Assembly: GCA_900754955.1 (NCBI GenBank) | Contig: CAAEEV010000163.1 | Coordinates: 1 to 11,997 of the forward strand | Source: Eggerthellaceae bacterium | GTDB taxonomy: Bacteria; Actinomycetota; Coriobacteriia; Coriobacteriales; Eggerthellaceae | Direction: 5' to 3' | Length of the DNA stretch: 11,997 bases | Shown: positions 1 through 6,649 of the stretch, in pieces | Layout: every line of letters starts with the position of its first letter | How positions within the stretch are numbered: the stretch's first letter is position 1 | The notes under the pieces: model-generated | Databases searched by the model: none | Told to the model about the DNA's origin: nothing | The model's input: only the letters and a program-made list of their open reading frames with translations | Position numbers and translations under genes: made by a program

Positions 1-19
1 CCTGCCTTCGCTCGTCCAT
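1..19 (-). CDS. Possible start of a further minus-strand gene (partial)
   Basis: An ATG at 19-17 lies 7 bases past the stop codon of the phosphatidyltransferase gene and opens a frame reading MDERRQ up to the window edge. A purine-rich stretch (AGGGG, overlapping the upstream stop) sits about 5 bases before it, a plausible ribosome site. Only six codons are visible, so nothing can be said about function, and a chance ATG cannot be excluded. Confidence 0.3.
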
Positions 20-26
20 GAAGCCC

Positions 27-680
27 CTACGCCTCCTCCTGCGCGGCGCGCGCGGCGCAGAGCTTGCGCCAGGCCGTCATGCAGTAGTAGACCGTCGTGC
101 CGAGCGCAAGCACGAGGCCCGCGTACACGAACCAGATGCCCCACGACGCGGGGTCGGCGTTGAAGCCCGGCAGCCAGGAGAGGTCGCACACGCCAAGGCC
201 GCCGATGAGCGGCCAGTTGAGCAGCAGGCCCGCAAAGCCGACGAACAGCAAGGTGGTCGCCACCTTGCCGGGATAGATCACGGCCACGCGGATGCGCCAA
301 CGCGACAGCAGACACGCGCCGCCGACGAGCAGCAGCAGATCGCGCGCGAGCACGACGAGGATGATCCAGAGGGGCAGACGCCCCACGAGGAACAGGCCGA
401 GCACGCCGGTGATCATGAGAATGCGGTCGACCGCCGGGTCGAGCAGCTGCCCGAGACGCGACACCGAGTGCGTGCGGCGCGCGATCTGACCGTCCACGAA
501 GTCGGTTGCGGCCGCGGCGGCGAACAGGATGGTGGCGATGAGGTTGAAGCCCTGGAGCAGCAGGATGAGGTACGCCGGCACCATGCACAGGCGGATGAAG
601 GAGATGAGGTTCGGAATCGTGAAGATGCGATCCGAAACTTCTTCGGTTTCGCGGGCGTCCTGCTCGTGAGCTGCTGCCAT
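27..680 (-). CDS. CDP-alcohol phosphatidyltransferase (PgsA / cardiolipin synthase type)
   Basis: This is an integral membrane enzyme that transfers a phosphatidyl group from CDP-diacylglycerol to an alcohol, making anionic phospholipid. With the start at 680 it is 217 residues. The family signature D-x2-DG-x2-AR-x8-G-x3-D-x3-D is complete: D60, D63, G64, A67, R68, G77, D81 and D85 in the first cytoplasmic loop. A typical 'IPNLISFIR' opening precedes it and several hydrophobic helices follow. A longer frame opens with an ATG at 749, but it would run through the terminator hairpin at 701-728. The ATG at 680 has a GGAG 8 bases upstream, so I chose it. Substrate is not decided by the signature. 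Glycerol-3-phosphate (PgsA) and phosphatidylglycerol (actinobacterial cardiolipin synthase) are both possible, and the 'LLDPAVDR...YPGK' style recalls the latter. It shares the strand with ech but is functionally unrelated and separated by a terminator. Confidence 0.9.
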   Translation of the reverse strand: MAAAHEQDARETEEVSDRIFTIPNLISFIRLCMVPAYLILLLQGFNLIATILFAAAAATDFVDGQIARRTHSVSRLGQLLDPAVDRILMITGVLGLFLVGRLPLWIILVVLARDLLLLVGGACLLSRWRIRVAVIYPGKVATTLLFVGFAGLLLNWPLIGGLGVCDLSWLPGFNADPASWGIWFVYAGLVLALGTTVYYCMTAWRKLCAARAAQEEA

Positions 681-700
681 AGTCGACTCTCCGTATTCGC

Positions 701-728
701 AAAAGTCGGACCCCTTGCGGGGTCCGAC
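701..728 (-). terminator. Rho-independent terminator (or leader attenuator) between echF and the phosphatidyltransferase
   Basis: A perfect 10-bp inverted repeat (GTCGGACCCC / GGGGTCCGAC, 705-714 and 719-728) encloses a 4-base loop. On the minus-strand transcript the loop reads GCAA, a stable GNRA tetraloop, and the stem is followed by four T residues at 704-701. It lies 112 bases past the echF stop and ends about 20 bases before the ATG at 680. That suits the end of the ech transcript. It also leaves no room for a separate promoter behind it, so the downstream gene must be transcribed through the hairpin. The T-tract is short, so termination may be partial. Confidence 0.75.
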
Positions 729-749
729 GCTTTCGTGTTCAAAGAACAT

Positions 750-758
750 ATTCTAGCA
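750..758 (-). promoter_or_regulatory. Candidate extended -10 promoter for the phosphatidyltransferase gene
   Basis: Read on the minus strand the site is TGCTAGAAT, a good match to the extended -10 element TGnTATAAT. No convincing -35 hexamer is found at the usual 16-18 bases upstream, which extended -10 promoters tolerate. Transcription from here would start around 743, only about 15 bases before the hairpin at 728-705. An AT-rich patch with two direct copies of CGATTTT (791-797 and 810-816, plus-strand reading) lies further upstream in the same echF-phosphatidyltransferase gap. Confidence 0.4.
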
Positions 759-839
759 GGGCGCACAGCCGCTATCGGGGCAATGTCCTGCGATTTTACC
801 TTCTTCAGCCGATTTTCACAGCGGACGCACGCCGCAGCG

Positions 840-1268
840 CTACTTCTCGAGCTGACCGAGCTGGTCGGGCTCGGTGAAGTCCCACTTGACCGACGCCTTC
901 TGCGTGACGGCGGGCTTGGGGTTCTTCGGATCGGGCACCTCGAAGGCGTTGCAGAACTGCGACGTTGACACGGGCGTGTAGGTCGGCAGCATGTGGAGGC
1001 AGTTCTTCGGGCACGCGCGCACGCAGGAGGAGCACTGCACGCACAGGAAGGGATCGATGGCCCAGCGGCGCACCTTCTTGTCAACCGTGATGGCGCCCGT
1101 CGGGCACGTCTTGGCGCAGAGGCTGCACAGGATGCAGTTGCCCACTTCGTTGTGGATGTGGCCCTTGAGCCCCTCGGGCACCGGTTTCTTCTCGAACGGA
1201 TAACACGTCGTCTCCGGCTTCTTGAACAGCGAGCCGAACGTCATGCCGCCTAGTTTGAAGCTTCCCAC
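840..1268 (-). CDS. echF: Ech hydrogenase subunit EchF, 2x[4Fe-4S] ferredoxin-like protein
   Basis: EchF passes electrons from a soluble donor (ferredoxin in known Ech enzymes) toward the small subunit. The 142-residue protein carries two classical [4Fe-4S] motifs of the NuoI/HycF type: C45-x2-C48-x2-C51-x3-C55-P, and C76-x2-C79-x2-C82-x3-C86-P. A C-terminal tail of about 55 residues without further clusters follows. The start taken is a GTG at 1268, preceded by AAAGGTAGG that overlaps the echE stop 6 bases upstream. An internal ATG (codon 9, at 1244) with AGGCGG before it is an alternative and would remove only eight residues. It is the last gene of the operon, as expected for echF. Confidence 0.9.
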   Translation of the reverse strand: MGSFKLGGMTFGSLFKKPETTCYPFEKKPVPEGLKGHIHNEVGNCILCSLCAKTCPTGAITVDKKVRRWAIDPFLCVQCSSCVRACPKNCLHMLPTYTPVSTSQFCNAFEVPDPKNPKPAVTQKASVKWDFTEPDQLGQLEK

Positions 1269-1274
1269 CGCAAC

Positions 1275-2363
1275 CTACCTTTCCGTGCAGCTGATGCAGG
1301 GGTCGATCGTCAGCACGATCATGTTCACGTCCGCGAGGTCGCAGCCCTTGAGCGCCGCCGTCATGCCCGCAAGGTTCTGCGAGGTAGGCGTGCGCATGCG
1401 CATGCGCTCGAGGTACTTCGTGCCGTTGCCGCGCGCGTAGTAGTAGCACTCGCCGCGCGGCTGCTCGAGCACGTTGGACGCCTGCGAGCCCTCGACGGGT
1501 GCACCCTTCACCTTCACGTCGATGTCGCCCGCGGGAATCTTGCTCGCGAGCTCCTCGATGATGTCGATCGACTGGAGGATCTCGAGGCAGCGCACCTTCA
1601 CGCGCGCGTAGCAGTCGCCGTCGGAGTCGAGGATCGGCTGGAAGTCGGCAAGCTCGCCGTAGGCGCCGCGGCCGAACATGCGCACGTCGTAGTTGACCGC
1701 CGAAGCGCGCGCGAACGGACCCACCATGCTAAGGTCGAGCGCCTGCTCGTGGCTCACGTACCCCACGCCCACCGTGCGGTTCTTGATGGAGGTGTCGGTC
1801 AGGAGCGCCTTCATGATCGCAGTGTAGTCCTCGCGGATGCCCTCGAGCACGTTGATGATCTCGCGCATCGTCGTCTCGTCGATGTCGCGCACGACGCCGC
1901 CCACCTTGACGACCGACAGGATGACGCGGCCGCCCGTGGTCTTCTCGAAGATGTCGAGTACGCGCTCGCGCAGACGCCAGCAGTGCATGAACATCGACTC
2001 GAAGCCGAACGCGTCGGCGGCGAGGCCGAGCCAGAGCATGTGCGAGTGGATTCGCGAGAGCTCGTGCCAGATCACGCGCAGGTACTCGGCGCGCTTGGGC
2101 ACCTCGATGCCCATGAGCGACTCGACCGTCTCGGCGTAACCGAGCGAGTGCCCCATCGCGCAGATGCCGCAGATGCGCTCCGCCACGTAGATGAACTGGT
2201 TGTAGTCGCGCGTCTCCACGAGCTTCTCGAGCCCGCGGTGCACAAATCCGATCTGGGGGATACAGTCGACGACCTTCTCGTCCTCGACCACGAGGTCGAG
2301 GTGAAGCGGCTCGGGGAGAACCGGATGCTGCGGCCCGAAGGGAATGACCGTCGCCTTGCCCAT
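1275..2363 (-). CDS. echE: Ech hydrogenase large subunit EchE, [NiFe] catalytic subunit
   Basis: This subunit holds the NiFe site that reduces protons or oxidises H2. It is homologous to NuoD/HycE. From the ATG at 2363 it has 362 residues. Both nickel-binding motifs are intact: RICGIC near the N-terminus (C65, C68, followed by H72) and DPCISC at the C-terminus (C356, C359). It is therefore a true hydrogenase and not a respiratory complex I subunit, which lacks these cysteines. The protein stops three residues after C359, with no C-terminal extension to be cleaved. An in-frame GTG at 2372 would overlap echD. The ATG at 2363 is preferred because AGGTGAG stands 4 bases before it and the protein then opens 'MGKATVIPFGPQHP', typical of the family. 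Only 1 base separates it from the echD stop, so translation is probably coupled. Confidence 0.95.
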   Translation of the reverse strand: MGKATVIPFGPQHPVLPEPLHLDLVVEDEKVVDCIPQIGFVHRGLEKLVETRDYNQFIYVAERICGICAMGHSLGYAETVESLMGIEVPKRAEYLRVIWHELSRIHSHMLWLGLAADAFGFESMFMHCWRLRERVLDIFEKTTGGRVILSVVKVGGVVRDIDETTMREIINVLEGIREDYTAIMKALLTDTSIKNRTVGVGYVSHEQALDLSMVGPFARASAVNYDVRMFGRGAYGELADFQPILDSDGDCYARVKVRCLEILQSIDIIEELASKIPAGDIDVKVKGAPVEGSQASNVLEQPRGECYYYARGNGTKYLERMRMRTPTSQNLAGMTAALKGCDLADVNMIVLTIDPCISCTER

Positions 2364-2364
2364 G

Positions 2365-3135
2365 CTACTCACCTGCCTCTTCGTTATTGCCCGCCGCCTG
2401 CTGCGCCTGCTTGGCGGCCTTCGCGGCCATCGCGGCGCGCACGCGCGCGGCTTTCTCGGGATCCATGTCGGCGAGCTTCGCCTCGAGCTCGGCCTCCTTC
2501 TGCTTCTGCTCGGCAGCTGCCTTCTCGGCGGCCTTCTTGGCCTTCGCCGCCATCGCGGCGCGCACGCGCGCCACCTTCTCGGGGTCCATGCCCGCGAGCT
2601 TGGCCTCGAAGTCGTCGTTCGAAGGCTCGAGAATGCGGCCGCGCTTCTTCGGCTGCTCGCCCGTCTCGGGGTGCTCGGAGAGGAACTCGGCGTTGGCCGC
2701 CGTCGCGAGCGCTGCCTTCGTCTCGCGCTCGCCGCGCTTCTTGGCCACCTTGCGCGCCTTCTCGCGCGCGGCCTGAACCTCGGGCGAGATGATGGTCATC
2801 GGCTCCTTCACGGCCACCTGGTAGAAGTTGCCGCCGAAGTCGATGGCGATGTTCTCGATATGCACGCCGAACAGGTCGTGGATCTCGTTCTCGAACACGA
2901 ACGCCTCGAGGAACAGGTCGGTGATCGAAGGCACCGTAGCGTCGCGCGGCACGTCGCGCACCACCTTGTTGTCGAGCACGCCGTCTTTCATGAACGAGTA
3001 GATGAGGTCGACGCCCTTCTCGGTGTTGACGGCGAGGGTCTGCACGTAGCGCCACCCCTCGGCCTTGCGCTGGGCCGCAAGATCATGGACCCAGTCGAGC
3101 GATATGGGGGCGAACCCCTGGCTGAACTGCATCAT
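2365..3135 (-). CDS. echD: Ech hydrogenase subunit EchD, NuoC-like, with a long repeat-bearing tail
   Basis: EchD corresponds to NuoC and the N-terminal part of HycE. It is a cytoplasmic subunit holding the large and small subunits together. Residues 1 to about 120 form the NuoC-like domain; the diagnostic stretch is 'ENEIHDLFGVHIENI', where complex I proteins have a similar acidic-DLFG motif. The protein does not stop there, as plain EchD-type subunits (roughly 120 residues as I recall them) would. A charged, Lys/Ala/Glu-rich extension of about 130 residues follows, with two copies of 'EAKLAxMDPEKxARVRAAM' at 177-195 and 218-236 (period 41), predicted helical or coiled-coil. The start is the ATG at 3135, six bases after the echC stop; a second ATG follows immediately at 3132. 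The ribosome site is weak, suggesting coupling. The tail's function is unknown. Confidence 0.9.
   Translation of the reverse strand: MMQFSQGFAPISLDWVHDLAAQRKAEGWRYVQTLAVNTEKGVDLIYSFMKDGVLDNKVVRDVPRDATVPSITDLFLEAFVFENEIHDLFGVHIENIAIDFGGNFYQVAVKEPMTIISPEVQAAREKARKVAKKRGERETKAALATAANAEFLSEHPETGEQPKKRGRILEPSNDDFEAKLAGMDPEKVARVRAAMAAKAKKAAEKAAAEQKQKEAELEAKLADMDPEKAARVRAAMAAKAAKQAQQAAGNNEEAGE
2368..2374 (-). promoter_or_regulatory. Ribosome binding site deciding the echE start
   Basis: On the minus strand the sequence reads AGGTGAG, then TAGC, then ATG (2363-2361). The site lies inside the last codons and stop of echD, and the GTG at 2372-2370 is itself part of it. This argues that the GTG is not the initiation codon and that the ATG is. 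Confidence 0.6.
2416..2608 (-). repeat. Direct repeat of about 70 bp in the 3' part of echD (period 123 bp)
   Basis: Two near-identical DNA copies, about 2416-2485 and 2539-2608, are offset by exactly 123 bases (41 codons) and encode the two 'EAKLAxMDPEKxARVRAAM' units of EchD. A lysine/alanine/glutamate spacer lies between them. The offset is a multiple of three, so expansion or contraction by recombination would keep the reading frame. Confidence 0.85.
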
Positions 3136-3141
3136 GTGAGT

Positions 3142-3585
3142 TTAAGCCCCCTTCTTTGCAGCTTTGACGGCCTTGGCCTTCTCGTCGAGGATGGCCACGC
3201 CCTGCACGATGGCGTCGATGATGGACTCGGGGCGCACGGCGCAGCCGGGCGCGTACACGTCGACGGGGATGGCCTTGTCCACGCCGCCGATCACGTTGTA
3301 GCAGTCATGGAAGATGCCGCCCGAGCACGCGCAGATGCCGCACGCGATGACCACCTTCGGCTCGACCATCTGGTTGTAGATCTCCTGCACCACCTTGATG
3401 TTCTGTTCGTTGACCGAACCCGTCACGAGGAAGATGTCGGCATGCTTGGGATTGCCGGTGTTGATGACGCCGAAGCGCTCGCCGTCGAAGCCGGGGCACA
3501 GCGTCGCGAGCACCTCGATGTCGCAGCCGTTGCAGCTCGAGGCGTCATAGTGGATGACCCACGGCGATTTGGATGCATAACCCAT
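3142..3585 (-). CDS. echC: Ech hydrogenase small subunit EchC, proximal [4Fe-4S] protein
   Basis: EchC is the NuoB/HycG-like small subunit that carries the proximal [4Fe-4S] cluster and delivers electrons to the NiFe centre in EchE. The 147-residue protein shows the expected ligands: C18-x2-C21 in 'SSCNGCD', C85 in 'ACGICACSGG' and C115 in 'APGCAVRPE'. The C-x2-C spacing is that of hydrogenases; complex I NuoB has adjacent cysteines. There is no Tat signal peptide, which fits a cytoplasm-facing enzyme. The ATG at 3585 is preceded by AGGGGTGA about 6 bases away, overlapping the echB stop, so the two genes are likely coupled. The C-terminus is a short lysine/alanine tail. Confidence 0.95.
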   Translation of the reverse strand: MGYASKSPWVIHYDASSCNGCDIEVLATLCPGFDGERFGVINTGNPKHADIFLVTGSVNEQNIKVVQEIYNQMVEPKVVIACGICACSGGIFHDCYNVIGGVDKAIPVDVYAPGCAVRPESIIDAIVQGVAILDEKAKAVKAAKKGA

Positions 3586-3597
3586 ATTGCTTCACCC

Positions 3598-4479
3598 CTA
3601 CAGGAACGCGAGGACGGCGATGTTGACGCAGCCCGCCACGAGCGAGACAGCCCATGCCGACTTGAACATGAACTGCCACTTGACGCGCGCGAAGTTGTTG
3701 TCGATGAAGATCTCGAGGAAGTACACGAGCAGCGCCACCACGACCGCGATGACGATCGAGACGGGATTGCCCCACACGAAGAACAGGCCCACCCAGCCGA
3801 GGAAGAGCACGTTCTCGCACCAGTGCATGATCTCGACGAGCGCGAGGGTCGGACCGCTCATCTCGGTGGTCACGCCGCGCACGAGCTCCTGGTGCGCGTG
3901 GTGCGACATCGACAGATCGAACGGCGACTTGCGCAGCTTGATCGTGAGCACGAACAGCAAGCCGAGGAAGATCACCCAGATCGACGCGATCGGCGGCACG
4001 TCGAGGGCGAACACGCCGCTCACGTTGAAGGTGCCGACCGCCATGAAGAACCCGACGGCGAGGAACAGCACCATCGGCTCGTACGACATCACCTGGAGCG
4101 TCTCACGCGCCGCGCCCACCTCCGCATAGGGAGAACGCGAGGCGTAGGCCGCGATGATGAAGAACAGGCTCGACAGCGTGATCACGAACACGCACATGAG
4201 CAGATTACCGCCCGTGAAGAAGATGCCGCCCGCGATGCACGCGAACACGAGCGCGCAGATCACGTAGGCGCCCTCGGTCGAGCTGACCGAAACGCGCTCC
4301 TTGCCGAAGAGCTTGCGCACGTCGTAGTAGGGCTGCAGAAGCGGCGGCCCCACGCGTCCCTGCATGCGCGCCGAGATGACGCGGTCGATGCCGGCGAGCA
4401 GGCAGCCGACGATCGGCGCGAGGATGGCGAACGCCACCGATCCGATGAGCGTCACAAGAATATCCATGGTCCAGATCAC
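3598..4479 (-). CDS. echB: Ech hydrogenase membrane subunit EchB, NuoH-like
   Basis: This is the membrane anchor linking the hydrogenase head to the ion-pumping arm, homologous to NuoH and HycD. The 293-residue protein has about eight hydrophobic segments. It opens with the family hallmark 'AGIDRVISARMQGRVGPP' followed by 'LLQPYYDVRKLFGKE' around residues 29-61. A later cytoplasmic loop, 'KLRKSPFDLS...HQELVRG', is also typical. The frame opens with GTG at 4479, 7 bases after echA. An ATG at 4467 (codon 5, 'MDILVT') is equally possible. The only purine-rich element, GTGAGGA, is very close to the GTG and rather far from the ATG, so the exact start is undecided. Confidence 0.93.
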   Translation of the reverse strand: MIWTMDILVTLIGSVAFAILAPIVGCLLAGIDRVISARMQGRVGPPLLQPYYDVRKLFGKERVSVSSTEGAYVICALVFACIAGGIFFTGGNLLMCVFVITLSSLFFIIAAYASRSPYAEVGAARETLQVMSYEPMVLFLAVGFFMAVGTFNVSGVFALDVPPIASIWVIFLGLLFVLTIKLRKSPFDLSMSHHAHQELVRGVTTEMSGPTLALVEIMHWCENVLFLGWVGLFFVWGNPVSIVIAVVVALLVYFLEIFIDNNFARVKWQFMFKSAWAVSLVAGCVNIAVLAFL

Positions 4480-4486
4480 ATCCTCA

Positions 4487-6409
4487 CTACAGAACGATCG
4501 GCAGGCCGACGAGCGCGAGCACGAGCGCCGCTGCCATGATGACGATGTTCACCACCACGCCCACCGGCGCGACGCGGCTCTCGCCGAAGAAGTCTTCCAT
4601 ATACCAGTTGCGCGCCGAGGCCTCGCTCGTCCCCGACATCGAGTTCTGGAACGTGCGGGCATCGTGGTCGCGGCCCACGCCCGAGAGGTACACGTCAACC
4701 TTGCGGGTGCGCGTGCGGCCGAGGCCCGCGAACAGGACGATCACGACGAACGCCACGCAGATGCAGGCGATCCAGAGGTTGTCGGTCGCGATGCTCTGCC
4801 CCACCGTGCCGAAGACGGAGTAGATGTACGGCTCGACGATGTAGCTCGAGATGAGCGGGATGAGCACGCAGCCCGCGATGAGCAGCGCCGCCATGAGCAC
4901 GATCGCGATCCACTCGCTGCGGTGCACGGTCGTCTCCACGTTTTCGCCCGTGCCCGCGATGCCCGCGAGCTTGCCGAGCCACTTCGCCCAGAACATGAAC
5001 GTGGCGGCCGAGCCGAACGCGAGGATGACGATGAGCGCCACCTGATGCATGTCGACGAACGAGACGAGCGTGGCCCACTTGGCGATGAGCATGCCGAACG
5101 GCGCGATGAACATGCACATGATGCCGAGCATCATGAAGCGCGCCAGGCGCGGCATGCGCTCGAAGAGCAGGTCCATGTCCTCGATGTCGCGGCTGCCGAT
5201 GTGGTGCTCGGCCGTGCCGACGCACAGGAACAGCAGCGACTTGGCGATGGCGTGGAACAGGATGAGGAACTCAGCCGCCCACACCGCCTCGGGCGTGCCG
5301 ACACCCGCGCAGGCCGTGATGAGGCCGAGGTTCGCGATGGTGGAGTACGCGAGCACGCGCTTGGCGTTGCTCTGCGAGATCGCCATGAAGGAGCACAGCA
5401 GGAAGGTGATGCCGCCCACGAGCATGACCATCATCGAGGGAACGGGGCTCAAAAGGAAGATCGGCGCGAGCTTCACGAGGAGGAACACGCCCGCCTTCAC
5501 CATGGTGGACGAATGCAGCAGCGCGCTCGTCGGCGTCGGGGCGACCATGGCGCCGAGCAGCCAGGTCTGGAACGGCATCTGGGCGGCCTTCGTAATGCCC
5601 GCGAACGCGAGCAGCACGACGGGCACCACCACGAGCGCCGGGTTCGTCACGCCGATCACGAGGAAGTCGTAGAACGACAGCGTGCCGACCTGGGCGGCGG
5701 CCAGGATGAGCGCCACGGCGAACGCGATGCCGCCGAGAAGGTTCATGATGATCTGGCGGAACGCGTTGCGGATGGCCTCGTCGGTCTTGGTGTAGCCGAT
5801 GAGGAGGAACGAGCAGAGCGTCGTGACCTCCCAGCCCGTGAACATCCACGCCATGTTGTTCGAGAACACGATTGCGAACATCGCGGAGAGGAAGACGAAC
5901 ATGATGGCGAAGAAGGTGGGGCGGCGGTCGCGGGCGCCTTCAGGCTCATGGTCCTGGAAATCGCGCATGTAGCCGAGCGCGTACACGCAGATGCCGGAGC
6001 CGATGACGCCGATGATGAACGCCATGAGCAGCGACAGCGAATCGAGGTAGAGGCCGTAGACCACCTCGTCGGCATGGTGCGCGAACACGAGCTCGAACAC
6101 GAGCGAGAGCGCGAGCTGCACGATGCCGAGGAGTCCGGCGAGGATGTTCTTGTACTTGATGCCGAACGCGAGGATGACGGCCACGAGCACCACGCTGATA
6201 GCCGTGCACGCCATGTCGATCGGAGCCGACGAGAACTCGTAGAGCACCGTCGGCGACCCGAGGTTGGTTGCGACGAGCACAACCGACGCCACGGCGATGA
6301 CCGCCGCCGCCAGGTACACGATCACATTTCGCGCCTGGTCGTTGCGCGCCACCAGAAGCAACACAGCCGCAACCAGGGGAAACACGATGAGAAACCCGAG
6401 CATTTCCAT
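4487..6409 (-). CDS. echA: Ech hydrogenase membrane subunit EchA, NuoL/Mrp antiporter-like
   Basis: EchA is the ion-translocating arm of the complex, related to NuoL/M/N and Mrp antiporter subunits. It is thought to pump H+ or Na+ as electrons flow to the NiFe site. The protein is 640 residues with roughly 14-16 transmembrane helices. The key charged residues of the family are visible: E194 in 'FTGWEVTT', K274 in 'GITKAAQMPFQTW' and K305 in 'LLHSSTMVKAG'. The region after about residue 440 holds further helices and two hydrophilic loops. An upstream in-frame start at 6487 would add 26 unconserved-looking residues. The ATG at 6409 has a near-perfect AAGGAGGAA 5 bases ahead, so I chose it. It is the first gene of the operon and faces a divergent sensor kinase gene 240 bases away. 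Confidence 0.93.
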   Translation of the reverse strand: MEMLGFLIVFPLVAAVLLLVARNDQARNVIVYLAAAVIAVASVVLVATNLGSPTVLYEFSSAPIDMACTAISVVLVAVILAFGIKYKNILAGLLGIVQLALSLVFELVFAHHADEVVYGLYLDSLSLLMAFIIGVIGSGICVYALGYMRDFQDHEPEGARDRRPTFFAIMFVFLSAMFAIVFSNNMAWMFTGWEVTTLCSFLLIGYTKTDEAIRNAFRQIIMNLLGGIAFAVALILAAAQVGTLSFYDFLVIGVTNPALVVVPVVLLAFAGITKAAQMPFQTWLLGAMVAPTPTSALLHSSTMVKAGVFLLVKLAPIFLLSPVPSMMVMLVGGITFLLCSFMAISQSNAKRVLAYSTIANLGLITACAGVGTPEAVWAAEFLILFHAIAKSLLFLCVGTAEHHIGSRDIEDMDLLFERMPRLARFMMLGIMCMFIAPFGMLIAKWATLVSFVDMHQVALIVILAFGSAATFMFWAKWLGKLAGIAGTGENVETTVHRSEWIAIVLMAALLIAGCVLIPLISSYIVEPYIYSVFGTVGQSIATDNLWIACICVAFVVIVLFAGLGRTRTRKVDVYLSGVGRDHDARTFQNSMSGTSEASARNWYMEDFFGESRVAPVGVVVNIVIMAAALVLALVGLPIVL

Positions 6410-6414
6410 GCAGA

Positions 6415-6423
6415 TTCCTCCTT
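6415..6423 (-). promoter_or_regulatory. Strong ribosome binding site of echA
   Basis: The minus strand reads AAGGAGGAA, nearly the full anti-16S complement, 5 bases before the ATG at 6409. It fixes the echA start against the longer frame from 6487 and implies high expression of the first operon gene. Confidence 0.85.
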
Positions 6424-6465
6424 TACCCCTTGCTTTACCCGAAACGAGCTGAATAAGAAAAGAGA

Positions 6466-6476
6466 GACGTAACGTC
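6466..6476. promoter_or_regulatory. Small palindrome upstream of echA, possible operator
   Basis: GACGT-A-ACGTC is an 11-base perfect dyad about 60 bases upstream of the echA start, between the candidate echA promoter and its ribosome site. It could be a regulator half-site pair, but a palindrome this short in GC-rich DNA may be chance. Confidence 0.2.
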
Positions 6477-6490
6477 CCCCGTGGCAACAG

Positions 6491-6499
6491 ACTCTACCA
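6491..6499 (-). promoter_or_regulatory. Candidate extended -10 promoter of the ech operon
   Basis: The minus strand reads TGGTAGAGT, resembling TGnTATAAT, and would give a leader of about 75 bases to the echA start. There is no clear -35 hexamer. It resembles the TGCTAGAAT site at 750-758, which modestly supports both. Confidence 0.3.
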
Positions 6500-6589
6500 A
6501 AAGAACATTTCACCAGTCCCCGACCCGACTCCACGGGGCGGATTGCTCGGTAAAAGGGGCGTAAGGCAGCGCTTAGCTTCCGTTTCGCG

Positions 6590-6620
6590 TTGCACCACGG
6601 AGCGCGGTACAGGGTACAAT
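6590..6620 (+). promoter_or_regulatory. Candidate promoter of the kinase/c-di-GMP operon
   Basis: TTGCAC (6590-6595) and TACAAT (6615-6620) resemble the -35 and -10 hexamers of a housekeeping sigma factor, with a rather long 19-base spacer. The start of transcription would be near 6627, followed by GGAGGT at 6640-6645 and the ATG at 6650. Confidence 0.45.
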
Positions 6621-6649
6621 GACCACAAGATAACGCGACGGAGGTCACC

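Noticed and set aside
27..749. Longer phosphatidyltransferase starting at 749
   Set aside because: The added 23 codons would cross the hairpin-terminator and have no homologous look. The ATG at 680 has a proper ribosome site.
2416..2608. CRISPR or mobile-element repeat
   Set aside because: There are only two copies, in frame, encoding a repeated protein segment within echD. No spacers, terminal inverted repeats or transposase are present anywhere in the window.
840..6409. Respiratory complex I (nuo) fragment or formate hydrogenlyase
   Set aside because: The RICGIC and DPCISC nickel ligands rule out complex I. The six-gene order, separate NuoC- and NuoD-like genes, and absence of HycB or formate dehydrogenase favour Ech over formate hydrogenlyase, though subgroup placement needs a phylogeny.
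2344..6472. Two very long plus-strand open frames (about 731 and 702 codons) opposite the ech genes
   Set aside because: Their translations are dominated by H, R, D, E and A with no domain signature. They mirror the codon bias of the ech genes on the other strand, where every frame has clear family motifs.
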